Notes: generated by a model from the sequence alone, not told the origin. 64,000 nt of DNA from Ketobacter sp964016105 (GCA_964016105.1 CAXHEX010000022.1:1-64000), one strand, 5' to 3'; shown: positions 15,059 through 24,793, numbered from the stretch's first letter. A program made the numbers and translations.

Positions 15059-17878
15059 TCAGAGCAGACTTTTAAGAAAACGACCGGTATGGGACTGTTT
15101 TATTTTTGCAATCTGTTCCGGTGTTCCTTCGGCAATAATCTGACCGCCTCCGCTGCCACCTTCGGGTCCCAAATCTACGATCCAATCTGCGGTCTTAATA
15201 ACATCCAGATTGTGTTCGATAATCACCACTGTGTTGCCCTTATCCCTAAGCCTGTGTAATACGGTCAGCAACTGTTTGATATCATGGAAATGCAAGCCTG
15301 TAGTGGGTTCGTCCAGAATATAAAGGGTTTTGCCCGTATCTCTTTTTGACAGCTCTTTTGATAGCTTCACCCTCTGTGCCTCGCCACCAGAGAGTGTGGT
15401 GGCTGCCTGGCCCAGGCGTATGTAGGACAAGCCCACGTCCATAAGCGTCTGCAGTTTGCGGGCGATCACCGGCACGTTTTCGAAAAAGCCAAGGGCATCT
15501 TCCACGGTCATTTCCAGAACCTCTGTGATGCTCTTTTGCTTGTAGCGCACTTCCAGCGTTTCCCGGTTGTAGCGTTTACCTTTGCACACATCACAGGGCA
15601 CGTACATGTCAGGTAAAAAATGCATCTCCACTTTGATCACGCCGTCTCCTTGGCACGCCTCACATCGACCTCCTTTGACGTTAAAGCTGAAACGGCCTGG
15701 CGTATAGCCTCGGGAACGTGCCTCTTGGGTACCAGCAAATAATTCGCGAATGGGAGTAAACAGTCCGGTATAGGTGGCCGGATTCGATCGCGGCGTTCGA
15801 CCTATTGGGCTTTGATCGATATCCACCACCTTATCGAAATGCTCAATTCCATGGAACTCGCCATAGGGTTCCGGTTTGTGGCTGGTGGCATTGTTTAAAA
15901 TAGTGGCCGCTAATGGGTAGAGGGTGCCATTGATTAGAGTGGATTTCCCGGAGCCAGATACCCCAGTGACACAGGTCATGAGCCCCACTGGAAGATGCAG
16001 GTCAACGGTTTGCAGATTGTTGCCGTGGGCGCCAATGATACTCAATTGCCGATCCGGATCCGGCTCGCCTCGCTTGGCGGGAACGGCTATCTTTTCTGTG
16101 CCTTTAAGATACTTACCGGTGAGTGATTTGCGGCAAGACATAATGTCTTTTAGGCTGCCGGCTTTAATTACTTCACCACCGTGAATGCCGGCGCCAGGAC
16201 CGATGTCCACTATAAAGTCGGCAGCGCGCACGGCGTCTTCATCGTGCTCCACCACAATTACCGTATTGCCCATATCTCTCAGTCGGGTTAGGGTCGCCAG
16301 TAAACGTTCATTATCTCTTTGATGGAGGCCTATTGAGGGTTCATCCAGAATGTAGAGAACACCCACCAATCCAGCTCCTATCTGGCTGGCCAAGCGGATA
16401 CGCTGGGCTTCGCCGCCAGAGAGGGTTTCGGCTTTGCGGTTCAGGGTCAAATAATCCAGGCCCACGTTCACAAGAAACTGCAGGCGTTCGCGAATCTCCT
16501 TGAGGATCTTTTCCGCGATTTCCCCTTTTTTTCCCGCCAGTTTCAGTTGGGAAAAGTGGGCTAAAGCATCTCCTACCGGCAGCTTCACCACATCCGGTAA
16601 TGTGGTGGCCTCAATATAAACGTTGCGGGCTGAGCGGTTAAGTCGTGAACCATGACAGCTTTGGCAGCTGGCGGTGGTGAGGTATTTAGACAACTCTTCA
16701 CGCACCGCGTCCGATTCCGTTTCCCGATAGCGTCTCTCCATATTGGGAATGATGCCTTCAAAGGGATGGTTGCGACTGATTTCATCGCCTCGGTCATTGA
16801 GATAGCGGAACGCCACTGGCTTGTTGCCCGTGCCATGGAGGATGGCTTGCTTAGCCCGTTTGGTTAGCTTCGCGAACGGTTTGTCCATATCAAAGCCAAT
16901 ATGCTCCGACAAGGAGGTGAGCATTTGAAAGTAATAGACGCTGCGTCTGTCCCAGCCCTTTATGGCGCCTTCTGACAGACTCAGATCCGGCGACACTACG
17001 ATGGCGTCTTCATCAAAGAATTGGTTTACCCCCAAGCCGTCGCAGGTAGCACAAGCACCCGCTGGGTTATTAAAGGAGAATAGCCGTGGCTCAAGTTCAC
17101 TTAAGCTGAAATTACAGATCGGGCAGGCAAACTTGGAAGAAAAGAGCAGGCTCTCTTTGGGGCTATCCATATCCATTACGATGGCATTGCCCGCACTTAA
17201 ATTGATGGCGGTTTCAAAGGATTCCGCCAGTCGCAGTTCGAGCCCTTCTTTTATCTTGAAGCGGTCAACCACCACTTCGATACTGTGCTTTTTCTTTTTA
17301 TCCAAAGAAGGGGTTTGGTCCAGGTCCACCACGATTCCATTTACCCGTGCCCGTATGAAACCATCGGCTCGGAGTTGCTCAAACAGATGAAGGTGTTCGC
17401 CTTTTTTGTCCTTCACCACTGGGGCCAACAGCATGTAGCGCTTTTCGGCATCCAGCTGCATTACTTCATCCACCATTTGACTGATGGTCTGGGCTTCCAG
17501 GGGCAGGTCATGGTCCGGGCAGCGTGGAGTACCCACTCGGGCAAACAGCAGCCGCAGGTAGTCATAAATCTCCGTGATGGTGCCTACGGTGGATCGTGGA
17601 TTGTGGGATGTGCTTTTTTGTTCGATGGAGATGGCCGGTGATAGTCCCTCGATATGGTCCACATCCGGCTTTTCCATTAGGGAAAGAAACTGGCGAGCAT
17701 AGGTGGACAGGGACTCCACATAGCGGCGCTGACCCTCTGCATACAGGGTATCGAAAGCCAATGACGATTTGCCCGAGCCTGACAGGCCGGTGATGACGAT
17801 AAATTTGTCTCTTGGAATGTCTAAATTAATATTCTTTAGGTTGTGCGTGCGTGCGCCTCGCACTTGAATGGTGTCCAT
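15059..17878 (-). CDS. uvrA: Excinuclease ABC subunit A
   Basis: Damage-recognition ATPase of nucleotide excision repair. It has 939 residues from the ATG at 17878; a TTG one codon upstream is less likely. Two ABC modules are visible: Walker A GLSGSGKSSLAFDTLYAEG near residue 32 and GVSGSGKSTLINGTLYPLA in the second half, each with a LSGGEAQR signature and LDEP Walker B. Zinc-finger cysteines are present (CPICNFSLSELEPRLFSFNN and CEACQGDGVIKVEMHFLPD). It is convergent with the alpha operon. No convincing LexA box was found upstream. Confidence 0.98.
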   Translation of the reverse strand: MDTIQVRGARTHNLKNINLDIPRDKFIVITGLSGSGKSSLAFDTLYAEGQRRYVESLSTYARQFLSLMEKPDVDHIEGLSPAISIEQKSTSHNPRSTVGTITEIYDYLRLLFARVGTPRCPDHDLPLEAQTISQMVDEVMQLDAEKRYMLLAPVVKDKKGEHLHLFEQLRADGFIRARVNGIVVDLDQTPSLDKKKKHSIEVVVDRFKIKEGLELRLAESFETAINLSAGNAIVMDMDSPKESLLFSSKFACPICNFSLSELEPRLFSFNNPAGACATCDGLGVNQFFDEDAIVVSPDLSLSEGAIKGWDRRSVYYFQMLTSLSEHIGFDMDKPFAKLTKRAKQAILHGTGNKPVAFRYLNDRGDEISRNHPFEGIIPNMERRYRETESDAVREELSKYLTTASCQSCHGSRLNRSARNVYIEATTLPDVVKLPVGDALAHFSQLKLAGKKGEIAEKILKEIRERLQFLVNVGLDYLTLNRKAETLSGGEAQRIRLASQIGAGLVGVLYILDEPSIGLHQRDNERLLATLTRLRDMGNTVIVVEHDEDAVRAADFIVDIGPGAGIHGGEVIKAGSLKDIMSCRKSLTGKYLKGTEKIAVPAKRGEPDPDRQLSIIGAHGNNLQTVDLHLPVGLMTCVTGVSGSGKSTLINGTLYPLAATILNNATSHKPEPYGEFHGIEHFDKVVDIDQSPIGRTPRSNPATYTGLFTPIRELFAGTQEARSRGYTPGRFSFNVKGGRCEACQGDGVIKVEMHFLPDMYVPCDVCKGKRYNRETLEVRYKQKSITEVLEMTVEDALGFFENVPVIARKLQTLMDVGLSYIRLGQAATTLSGGEAQRVKLSKELSKRDTGKTLYILDEPTTGLHFHDIKQLLTVLHRLRDKGNTVVIIEHNLDVIKTADWIVDLGPEGGSGGGQIIAEGTPEQIAKIKQSHTGRFLKSLL

Positions 17879-18003
17879 CAATCGCCCCCACCGGAATGAA
17901 CAGGCAAGTATAATGATTTTGCATTTCAGGGACTAGGGAACTTATCAACTAGTCTAATTTGTTCGGTGCTGTATAAAGCCCACTTCGAAGCAAGGCAGTA
18001 AGG

Positions 18004-18012
18004 TGGTAGAAT
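18004..18012 (+). promoter_or_regulatory. Extended -10 promoter for the MFS gene
   Basis: TGG directly followed by TAGAAT gives an extended -10 element 30 bases before the start codon. The -35 region (TTCGAA, 17-base spacing) is poor, as is common for extended -10 promoters. Confidence 0.45.
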
Positions 18013-18041
18013 CGCACGTTTTCTGATTAGAAGTAGTTTGA

Positions 18042-19400
18042 ATGAATCCGCTTGAAATACGCGCCACCTGGTCGCTGGCCAGTTTGTTTGCAGTGAGAAT
18101 GCTAGGGCTGTTTATGATACTGCCTGTGATTTCTCTTGATGGTGCGGCATTGGCTGAATCAACACCTGAGTTGATAGGGTTAGCTATTGGTGTCTATGGC
18201 CTGACCCAGGCTGTGTTTCAAATTCCGTTTGGCTTCTTGTCAGATCGGTTTGGGCGCAAACCCATCATTATTACGGGCCTGTTGGTGTTTATGGCGGGCA
18301 GTATTGTGGCAGCCCAGGCGGAGACCATTTTTGGCGTCATTGCCGGTCGGGCGTTGCAAGGAGCGGGTGCAATAGCCGCTGCTGTCATGGCCTTGTTAGC
18401 GGACCTTACCCGAGATGAACAACGATCCAAAGCCATGGCCACCGTGGGAGCCAGTATCGGCATGTCTTTCGCGTTAGCACTGGTGGTGGGCCCTCTGTTC
18501 GCCAGCATGTTTGATCTCAGTGGCTTGTTTTGGCTCACTGCCCTGTTGGCGCTTACCGGGATTGCCGTAACGATTTGGTTGGTACCTGCACCTCAAAATC
18601 AAGGTTCTTACCGTGACACCCAGTTGGTGACGGCTCATCTTAGTGATGTGCTGAAAGACAAAGAGCTGTTGCGTCTGGATGTGGGCGTATTGCTGCTGCA
18701 CATGACCCTAACGGCCAGTTTTGTTGTACTGCCCGGCTGGCTACTGAACAACGCCGGCATCGTTGAAGTCAATCATTGGATGATTTATTTGCCTGTTTTG
18801 GGTCTGTCTTTTGTGTTTATGGTGCCCATGATGATTGTGGCAGAGAAGCGCAGGCGGGTTAAGGAAGTCTTCATATTAGCCATTTTTCTGCTAGCTTTAT
18901 CTTTGTTATACCTAAGCCGCTGGCACAACGGTGCCGCACAGATCCTTGTGGGACTGTTTGTGTTTTTTTGGGGGTTCAATCTATTGGAGGCTATGTTACC
19001 TTCATTGGTGAGCAAAATAGCCGCACCTGGATTCAAAGGAACTTCCATGGGGGTATACTCAACCTGCCAGTTCCTTGGGGCATTCCTTGGAGGCGTTGGT
19101 GGTGGCTGGTTGCTGGGCAATTACGGTGATGTGGCAGTATTGGCGGTGGCATCGGCCATGGTACTGGTTTGGTTGCTTTTTGCTGCGGGTATGAAGCAAC
19201 CATCCAACCTGCAAAGCTTTACCTTGCGCTTAGATCCAGCAGGTGCTGTTGACTCAAACCTATGGGCAAAGCGCTTGCTTGGTGTTACCGGAGTGGAGGA
19301 GGTCGTGGTTGTTGCTGAAGAGTGCACGGCCTACCTAAAAGTGGATAATAATAGATTAGACAAAGAACAATTGATGCAGTTGTCCCGTGTGCCAGGCTAA
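18042..19400 (+). CDS. MFS transporter, YajR-like, with C-terminal YAM-type domain
   Basis: Major facilitator transporter of 452 residues with about twelve hydrophobic segments. The loop motif A GFLSDRFGRKPIIITG lies between TM2 and TM3. After the last membrane helix, residues of about 390-452 (ending VTGVEEVVVVAEECTAYLKV and a short helix) look like the ferredoxin-like YAM domain of E. coli YajR. The substrate is unknown. The gene sits between divergent uvrA and ssb, an order seen in pseudomonads and relatives; ssb follows after 52 bases and may be co-transcribed. Confidence 0.85.
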   Translation: MNPLEIRATWSLASLFAVRMLGLFMILPVISLDGAALAESTPELIGLAIGVYGLTQAVFQIPFGFLSDRFGRKPIIITGLLVFMAGSIVAAQAETIFGVIAGRALQGAGAIAAAVMALLADLTRDEQRSKAMATVGASIGMSFALALVVGPLFASMFDLSGLFWLTALLALTGIAVTIWLVPAPQNQGSYRDTQLVTAHLSDVLKDKELLRLDVGVLLLHMTLTASFVVLPGWLLNNAGIVEVNHWMIYLPVLGLSFVFMVPMMIVAEKRRRVKEVFILAIFLLALSLLYLSRWHNGAAQILVGLFVFFWGFNLLEAMLPSLVSKIAAPGFKGTSMGVYSTCQFLGAFLGGVGGGWLLGNYGDVAVLAVASAMVLVWLLFAAGMKQPSNLQSFTLRLDPAGAVDSNLWAKRLLGVTGVEEVVVVAEECTAYLKVDNNRLDKEQLMQLSRVPG

Positions 19401-19452
19401 AGACAGTCGGGGCAGCTGAATAATAGATTTTATAACCTGTAGGGAGATCCTG

Positions 19453-19947
19453 ATGGCTCAACGCGGCGTAAACAAAGTGATCATAGTTGGTAACCTGGGG
19501 CAAGAGCCGGAGACTCGTTACATGCCCAGTGGTGGTGCCGTCACCAATATTAGTATTGCCACATCAGAAAGCTGGAAGGACAAGAGCAGCGGTCAGATGC
19601 AGGAGCGTACTGAATGGCATCGAGTGGTATTTTTCAACCGCTTAGCGGAGATAGCTGGGGAATATCTCAAAAAGGGGTCTAAAGTATATATTGAAGGTTC
19701 ACTCCGTACTCGCAAGTGGCAGGACCAAAGTGGTAGCGACCGTTACACCACCGAGATCGTGGCTAATGAAATGCAAATGTTAGACAGTCGCGGTTCCGGT
19801 CAAGCGGGTGATGCAGGTGGGTTCGAGGGTTATGATCAGATGCCAGAAGCCCATGGTTCTGGTGCCAAGCCGGCCCAGCCCAGCGCACCGTCGCCAGCAT
19901 CACAGTCACCCGCTGTTTCGGATTTTGAAGACGACATCCCATTTTAA
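19453..19947 (+). CDS. ssb: Single-stranded DNA-binding protein
   Basis: SSB protects single-stranded DNA and recruits repair and replication proteins. It has 164 residues: an OB fold (MAQRGVNKVIIVGNLGQEPE, ERTEWHRVVFFNRLAEIAGE) of about 110 residues, a Gly/Pro/Ser/Gln-rich linker, and the acidic partner-binding tip DFEDDIPF. GGGAG precedes the start. Confidence 0.97.
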   Translation: MAQRGVNKVIIVGNLGQEPETRYMPSGGAVTNISIATSESWKDKSSGQMQERTEWHRVVFFNRLAEIAGEYLKKGSKVYIEGSLRTRKWQDQSGSDRYTTEIVANEMQMLDSRGSGQAGDAGGFEGYDQMPEAHGSGAKPAQPSAPSPASQSPAVSDFEDDIPF

Positions 19948-20089
19948 GCCCTTGATATGAGGCATAATCCCCAGCCTCTCTAAAGTTGAGCGTCGGTTGG
20001 ACAATTTGTGTTAAGCTGGCGCGATTGGCTTTGCTACAAGCTGACAAATGTAGATCTGAAGAATAAGGAGAGGGTTGCCCTCATACAGC

Positions 20090-20839
20090 ATGAAATTACG
20101 CAGCCTGATTTTGGTTGGATTGCTATCTGCCATCGTTTTTGCTATCGCACTTTTTCCCGCTGGATTGGCCTGGAAAATGGCGTCCGGTTCCCTCGCTGGC
20201 CTACCCGTCACCGTGGAAAGAGTGGGCGGAACCGTCTGGAATGGCTTTATGGTGGGAAGGCTAAACAACCCGGTGCTGCGGGGGCCCATCGTGGTGGATT
20301 GGCGGCTAAAAGGTCTGCGAATACTATTGGGTGAAATAGCCGTTGGCCTTCGGGTTGAAGGCAACGCCTATCGGCTCGAAGGTGGCGGCCATTGGGGGTT
20401 GTGGGGTAAGGGCCTGTCGGATGTGGATGGCGACCTGCAAGCCCAATTGTTGGATCAATCATTACGCCAGTTCGGCTTCTCTGCGGGTGGTGTATTAACG
20501 TTAAGAGATGTGTCCGCCAACCTGTCTGGACAGCGCATCACAAAAGGTGAAGGTGAGATCAGCTGGAGTGGGGGGGAAATTAACGCCCCAGGCAGCGGTG
20601 CTAATGGCCCTATTATATACCCTCCGGTTCTTGGTACCTTGGAAGAGACCGAGGGGGCCCTTCTCATCTCGGTGAAAGAGACCGAAAGTAATTTGCCCCT
20701 GGGTGAGCTAAGTCTTATGCCAGAGAAGAATTTGGGAAGCGTGAAAGTGCTGCAGCGAGTGATTAGTCTTGCGGGAATGGGTGATGGCGGTGACGACGAC
20801 AAAGTCATGCTAAATATGCAGCAACCTTTGCCGTTCTAG
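20090..20839 (+). CDS. gspN: Type II secretion system protein N
   Basis: GspN is an inner-membrane accessory protein of type II secretion with a single N-terminal membrane segment and a periplasmic domain. Here MKLRSLILVGLLSAIVFAIA forms the anchor and the remaining roughly 220 residues match the family style (LSGQRITKGEGEISWSGGEI, PLGELSLMPEK). It is 249 residues from the ATG at 20090. That ATG has poor spacing to AAGGAG (20066-20071); an in-frame TTG at 20075 is an alternative start. It is followed by gspC and gspD, which supports the call. Confidence 0.8.
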   Translation: MKLRSLILVGLLSAIVFAIALFPAGLAWKMASGSLAGLPVTVERVGGTVWNGFMVGRLNNPVLRGPIVVDWRLKGLRILLGEIAVGLRVEGNAYRLEGGGHWGLWGKGLSDVDGDLQAQLLDQSLRQFGFSAGGVLTLRDVSANLSGQRITKGEGEISWSGGEINAPGSGANGPIIYPPVLGTLEETEGALLISVKETESNLPLGELSLMPEKNLGSVKVLQRVISLAGMGDGGDDDKVMLNMQQPLPF

Positions 20840-20930
20840 TAAGATGAAGGGCTTGCTTAGCGCTTCTAATGTAATGAATGAATGCTAATCTGTTATTAAT
20901 GAGTACAGTATTCTTCGCTAATAAGGAACC

Positions 20931-21026
20931 TTGGAGTAAAGTTAAGCTCCAATGGATCAATAATTAGAATCAAGTGGATACAGATATCGGGCCTGTTGCA
21001 CGGTGCGCGATAGAGTTGCAAACAGG
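20931..21026 (+). promoter_or_regulatory. Two hairpins in the gspC leader
   Basis: TTGGAG/CTCCAA pair at 20931-20952. CCTGTTGCA pairs with TGCAAACAGG (one bulge) at 20992-21026, ending three bases before the GGGAG ribosome-binding site of gspC. The upstream GTG at 21003 lies inside this second hairpin loop, which argues against it as the start codon. Any regulatory role is inference. Confidence 0.35.
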
Positions 21027-21038
21027 CGGGAGACAACA

Positions 21039-21995
21039 TTGACTGCACAAACCCAATTAAATCCTTGGGTGAGACGAGCCAACATTCTGGGATGCCTTGT
21101 GCTTGTGGTGGCCATTGGCTATCTCGTGGTGAAAATGGCCTATCTTTTCTTTGACCCGTCAGCCGGTCACCGCGCGCCTGAGTTCTATGGTAACCAGGAC
21201 AGTTCGCGCGGGCGAGCCAGCTCCATGCAACGTGACGATAAAGTGGATACTGCCGCTATTGCAAGGTGGAGTCTGTTTGGTAAGGAAGGCCAGAAAGCCG
21301 TTGCAAAACAGGTGGTTAAAGAAGATGTTAATGCTCCCAAAACCCGATTGAATCTTGAGCTGCAGGGAGTTTTTGTTGCTCCGGTGGAAGAAAACTCCAC
21401 AGCAATGATCGCAGAGTCCCGGCGTGACAGTAAACTCTATCATATCGGGGACAAGGTGCCTGGTAACGTGTCCCTGGCGGCAGTGCATCCGGATCGGGTT
21501 TTGCTTAATCGCAGTGGTAAGCTGGAAGCGCTTTACTTTACAGAAAATAAGGCAGGCGGTTTGTCCCGTTCGGCTGCGGACCGAAGGAGTTCACTTCGGG
21601 ACCGTCGTTCCACTAGTTCCAGGTCAGCACGAAGGCCCCCCACTCTCGGCAGGGCCCCTGGCATGCGTCCCGGAGCCCGCAGCGCCATGGCTAATCAGAT
21701 GGTTAGCAGCTTGAAAGAACAAATAGATCAAAACCCCCAGGCGGTGCTAAGTCAGTTTGGTTTAACGGACAACAACGGTCGCGGTTACAAGGTTTCCGCT
21801 AACGCCAACCCCATGTTGTCAGCGGTAGGTGCCAAGGCCGGAGATTTGATTATTGCTATAAATGGGCGTGCTCTTGGAGACATTTCCCAAGACATCAATC
21901 TTATTGAAGAAGTGATGAATGAAGGCAGCGTGCGCGCCACATTAGAGCGGGACGGTACTCAATTTGACAGCGAAGTGGCGATTCCCGGTGGATAA
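21039..21995 (+). CDS. gspC: Type II secretion system protein C (TTG start)
   Basis: GspC links the inner-membrane platform to the secretin. The start chosen is TTG at 21039, six bases after GGGAG; an in-frame GTG at 21003 lacks such a site. It has 318 residues: short cytoplasmic part, one membrane helix (ILGCLVLVVAIGYLVVKMAY), the homology region (LNLELQGVFVAPVEENSTAM, KLYHIGDKVPGNVSLAAVHP), an unusually Arg/Ser-rich linker of about 50 residues, and a C-terminal PDZ domain (ANPMLSAVGAKAGDLIIAIN). It lies just upstream of gspD. Confidence 0.92.
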   Translation: MTAQTQLNPWVRRANILGCLVLVVAIGYLVVKMAYLFFDPSAGHRAPEFYGNQDSSRGRASSMQRDDKVDTAAIARWSLFGKEGQKAVAKQVVKEDVNAPKTRLNLELQGVFVAPVEENSTAMIAESRRDSKLYHIGDKVPGNVSLAAVHPDRVLLNRSGKLEALYFTENKAGGLSRSAADRRSSLRDRRSTSSRSARRPPTLGRAPGMRPGARSAMANQMVSSLKEQIDQNPQAVLSQFGLTDNNGRGYKVSANANPMLSAVGAKAGDLIIAINGRALGDISQDINLIEEVMNEGSVRATLERDGTQFDSEVAIPGG

Positions 21996-22020
21996 GAATA
22001 AGAAGTTTGGAAATAGGAAC

Positions 22021-24057
22021 ATGAAGACAAAGTTGGTCGGAAGCGAGTTGAAAATGAAATGCTATAGATTACTGGCAGTACTCATTACGGCGGCTTGGCT
22101 GCCCATGGCGTCACTCGCGGAAGAGGGTGCCTGGAAGATCAACATGAAGAAGGCGGATATCCGTACCTTTATTGAACAGGTTTCCGACATCACGGGGTAC
22201 AGCTTTATTGTGGACCCGCGGGTTAAAGGTGAGGTCACCGTGGTGTCCAACACGGAAATGTCTTCCCAGGATATCTACAACATGTTCGAGAGCGTGCTCC
22301 GCATCCACGGATACGCCTCGGTTAAGTCCGGCAATGTGGTAAAAATTGTGCCCACCCAGGGCGCGAAGCAAGAAGACCTGCCTTTGGCCAGTGGCTCTTT
22401 CGGCAACGAAAAGATGGTTACTCGAGTCATCCCCGTGGAAAATACCAATGCCACGGAGCTTGTGCCCATTCTTCGCCCCATGGTTCCTCAGTACGGCCAT
22501 TTGGCCGCGGTGAGTTCAGCTAACGCCCTAATTATCAGTGACCACGCCAGTAATATTGCCCGCATTGTGGAGATCATCCACCGCATAGACAGCTCAGAAA
22601 GTGATGAGGTTGAGGTGGTTCAGCTCAAATATGCCTGGGTGGGTGATGTGGTAAAAACCTTGGAGCAGCTAACACCGGTGCAAACCGGCACCGCTGGTAA
22701 AAAGACCTCCCGCAGCTCTGGTGCTTCCCGCATAAGGGTGGTGGCCGAAGAGCGCACTAACCGCCTTATCCTGCGCGGTGAAAAGTCAGCCAGAATGAGA
22801 ATTAAAGCACTGTTGGTTGATCTGGATAAGCCCGTGGAGAGTTCAGGCTCCACTAAAGTGATCTACCTGCGACACGCGGAAGCGGAAAAGGTGGCAGAAA
22901 TTATAACCGCCCTCATCAGCGGTCAGAGTCGGAGCCGAAGCAGCGGCTCATCTTCCAAATCCAGTGGTAAGTCCGCCGCTACCTTAGCTACTCCAACTGC
23001 CAACGCCAGCGATGTCAATATTCAGGCTGATGAGACGCTTAATGCGTTAATCGTAAGGGCCGCTCCAGCGGATCTGGCTGAAATCCGTAATATTGTGGAT
23101 CAGCTTGATGTGCGCCGGGCTCAGGTATTAATTGAGTCGGCGTTTGTGGAAGTTTCTGGTAAAGCCAATCAGGCGGTTGGTGTTCAGTGGGGATACGGTG
23201 ACCCTGCCAATGGGGTGGGTGGAACCAGCTTATCCGTGCCCGGGCAATTGTCTTTGAGCACAGTGGGTCAAATACTTGAAAGTGGCGCGGAAAGTACAGC
23301 GGCTTCCGGCACGGATTTGAGCTTTTCTGGCCTGCTGACCGGAGGGGCCCACGAGACTGGCGACATAAAAATGGGTTTGATCATCCAGGCCGTTGAGTCC
23401 AACTCCAATACCAACCTGCTTTCCACACCCAGCATTATGACGTTGGATAACGAAGAAGCGGAAATTATCGTGGGTGAGAATGTGCCCTTTATTACCGGTA
23501 CCAGTTTGAGTTCCAACAATGACAACCCGTTTCAAACCATAGAGCGTCAAGACGTGGGCCTTACCTTACGTGTAACACCTCAAATCAATGACGGTAACGT
23601 GGTGCGTCTGCAGGTGGTACAAGAAGTTTCCAACGTCAGTGCGGAAACCATTACCGGGGCGTCGGATATCTCCACTCAAAAGCGTTCGGTTAAATCTGTC
23701 ATTTTAGCCAACGATAAAGAAATCATCGTCACCGGCGGATTGGTTCGGGACGATGTAAACGAAGTGGTGAATAAGGTGCCTTTGTTGGGGGATATTCCTC
23801 TGCTAGGAGCGCTGTTCCGTGCTAAGTCAGAAGAGATTACCAAGCGCAATTTATTGCTGTTCTTGCAGCCTACCATTATTCGGGACGATGAATCCGCTAA
23901 CGCTGTCAGCCAGGCCAAGTATGATCAAATGAGATCGTTGAGCTTGAAAATAGATGAGTACGGTAATGTTGAGAGAGAGCCCCGCTCGGTATTCCCGGAA
24001 GATGGCAGTGAGGTGTTAAAGAAAGGTCTGCAGCTTAACCCTCAAGATATCGAGTAA
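22021..24057 (+). CDS. gspD: Type II secretion system secretin
   Basis: Outer-membrane secretin of type II secretion. The ATG at 22021 after AGGAAC gives 678 residues; another ATG at 22054 is possible. A signal peptide ends near SLAEE. N0 (WKINMKKADIRTFIEQVSDI) and the N1-N3 repeats follow, with a Ser-rich loop (about 20 residues rich in S, R and K) in N3, then the secretin core (VGENVPFITGTSLSSNNDNP, VTGGLVRDDVNEVVNKVPLL). No gspE-M follows; the next gene is on the opposite strand. Confidence 0.95.
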   Translation: MKTKLVGSELKMKCYRLLAVLITAAWLPMASLAEEGAWKINMKKADIRTFIEQVSDITGYSFIVDPRVKGEVTVVSNTEMSSQDIYNMFESVLRIHGYASVKSGNVVKIVPTQGAKQEDLPLASGSFGNEKMVTRVIPVENTNATELVPILRPMVPQYGHLAAVSSANALIISDHASNIARIVEIIHRIDSSESDEVEVVQLKYAWVGDVVKTLEQLTPVQTGTAGKKTSRSSGASRIRVVAEERTNRLILRGEKSARMRIKALLVDLDKPVESSGSTKVIYLRHAEAEKVAEIITALISGQSRSRSSGSSSKSSGKSAATLATPTANASDVNIQADETLNALIVRAAPADLAEIRNIVDQLDVRRAQVLIESAFVEVSGKANQAVGVQWGYGDPANGVGGTSLSVPGQLSLSTVGQILESGAESTAASGTDLSFSGLLTGGAHETGDIKMGLIIQAVESNSNTNLLSTPSIMTLDNEEAEIIVGENVPFITGTSLSSNNDNPFQTIERQDVGLTLRVTPQINDGNVVRLQVVQEVSNVSAETITGASDISTQKRSVKSVILANDKEIIVTGGLVRDDVNEVVNKVPLLGDIPLLGALFRAKSEEITKRNLLLFLQPTIIRDDESANAVSQAKYDQMRSLSLKIDEYGNVEREPRSVFPEDGSEVLKKGLQLNPQDIE

Positions 24058-24072
24058 ATTCAGGTGAACGTA

Positions 24073-24113
24073 AAAAAAGGGCTCATAGGTTGAGCCCTTT
24101 TTTAATTGAGTCT
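24073..24113. terminator. Bidirectional intrinsic terminator after gspD
   Basis: AAAAAAGGGCTCA and TGAGCCCTTTTTT pair around TAGGT, giving T tracts on both strands. It serves gspD on + and is close enough to the end of the convergent YkgJ-like gene to serve it too. Confidence 0.85.
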
Positions 24114-24167
24114 GCTTTTGATTAGCTCCATTCTGGTTTAGCTAACCGGATGGGACACTAGGCTTCT

Positions 24168-24596
24168 CTAAGCATTTTTCTTCCAGCTCTTCTTCTCAAA
24201 CCGTTTGTCCCAGCTTTTAAAGCGCTTCCTGCAATACTTATCCAGTGCATCATAGCCATCAAAGTAGAGCTCGCTGCCGTCTTCGATGCTCACATCAAAT
24301 TCACAGTAATCATTGCTGTGGTCCCGACAAATAAGCGGCCGTTTCTCATAGATACCGCAACGACCATCCTCCAAAAGGTGGGTGCAGGCATTTAGCATCA
24401 GCAAGAACCAGCCCTCTTCATCCTTAAATATGTGGGTGTTTTTATGGGAAATTTGCCACAGCAGCAGATCAAAATCCTTCATGGAGGTGGGTTTATCGAT
24501 ATTTTGGGTGACGTACTGACAGCATTTCGATTTATGGCAGTTGTCGCATTTGTTGTCCGACGATTCTGCCTGTAGCACTTTAATTTTCTTTGCCAT
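24168..24596 (-). CDS. YkgJ-family cysteine cluster protein
   Basis: A 142-residue protein with the family pattern CDNCHKSKCCQYV near residues 17-28 and later cysteines in NACTHL, GRCGIYEKRPLICRDH and DYCEFD. Such proteins are predicted to chelate zinc or iron; no reaction is established. The C-terminus is Lys-rich. It is convergent with gspD and not obviously linked to a neighbour by function. Confidence 0.8.
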   Translation of the reverse strand: MAKKIKVLQAESSDNKCDNCHKSKCCQYVTQNIDKPTSMKDFDLLLWQISHKNTHIFKDEEGWFLLMLNACTHLLEDGRCGIYEKRPLICRDHSNDYCEFDVSIEDGSELYFDGYDALDKYCRKRFKSWDKRFEKKSWKKNA

Positions 24597-24662
24597 ATCA
24601 ATGGGTTACCAAGCTACAAGGAACTGTAAAAGGGAAAGGTTGTTGATTAATATAAGTGAAAG

Positions 24663-24712
24663 TTTTCAGGGATACCTTATTAGAACAATATGATATAAAA
24701 ATTTCAGGGATA
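24663..24712. repeat. Direct repeat TTTCAGGGATA upstream of the reductase gene
   Basis: TTTTCAGGGATA at 24663-24674 and TTTCAGGGATA at 24702-24712 lie about 38 bases apart in the divergent gap, with AT-rich sequence between. This spacing, near 3.6 helical turns, would suit two half-sites of a regulator. No known motif is recognised. Confidence 0.4.
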
Positions 24713-24793
24713 ACCCAACCGGCTTGCTTGTGACCCCACTGTGTGTGTGTTTATATCAAAGAGACTGTCACTCAGATAATAAGGAATAATAAC

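Noticed and set aside
17969..17984. LexA box between uvrA and the MFS gene
   Set aside because: CTGT is present but the partner half reads CACT instead of ACAG. No full SOS site was seen upstream of uvrA or ssb.
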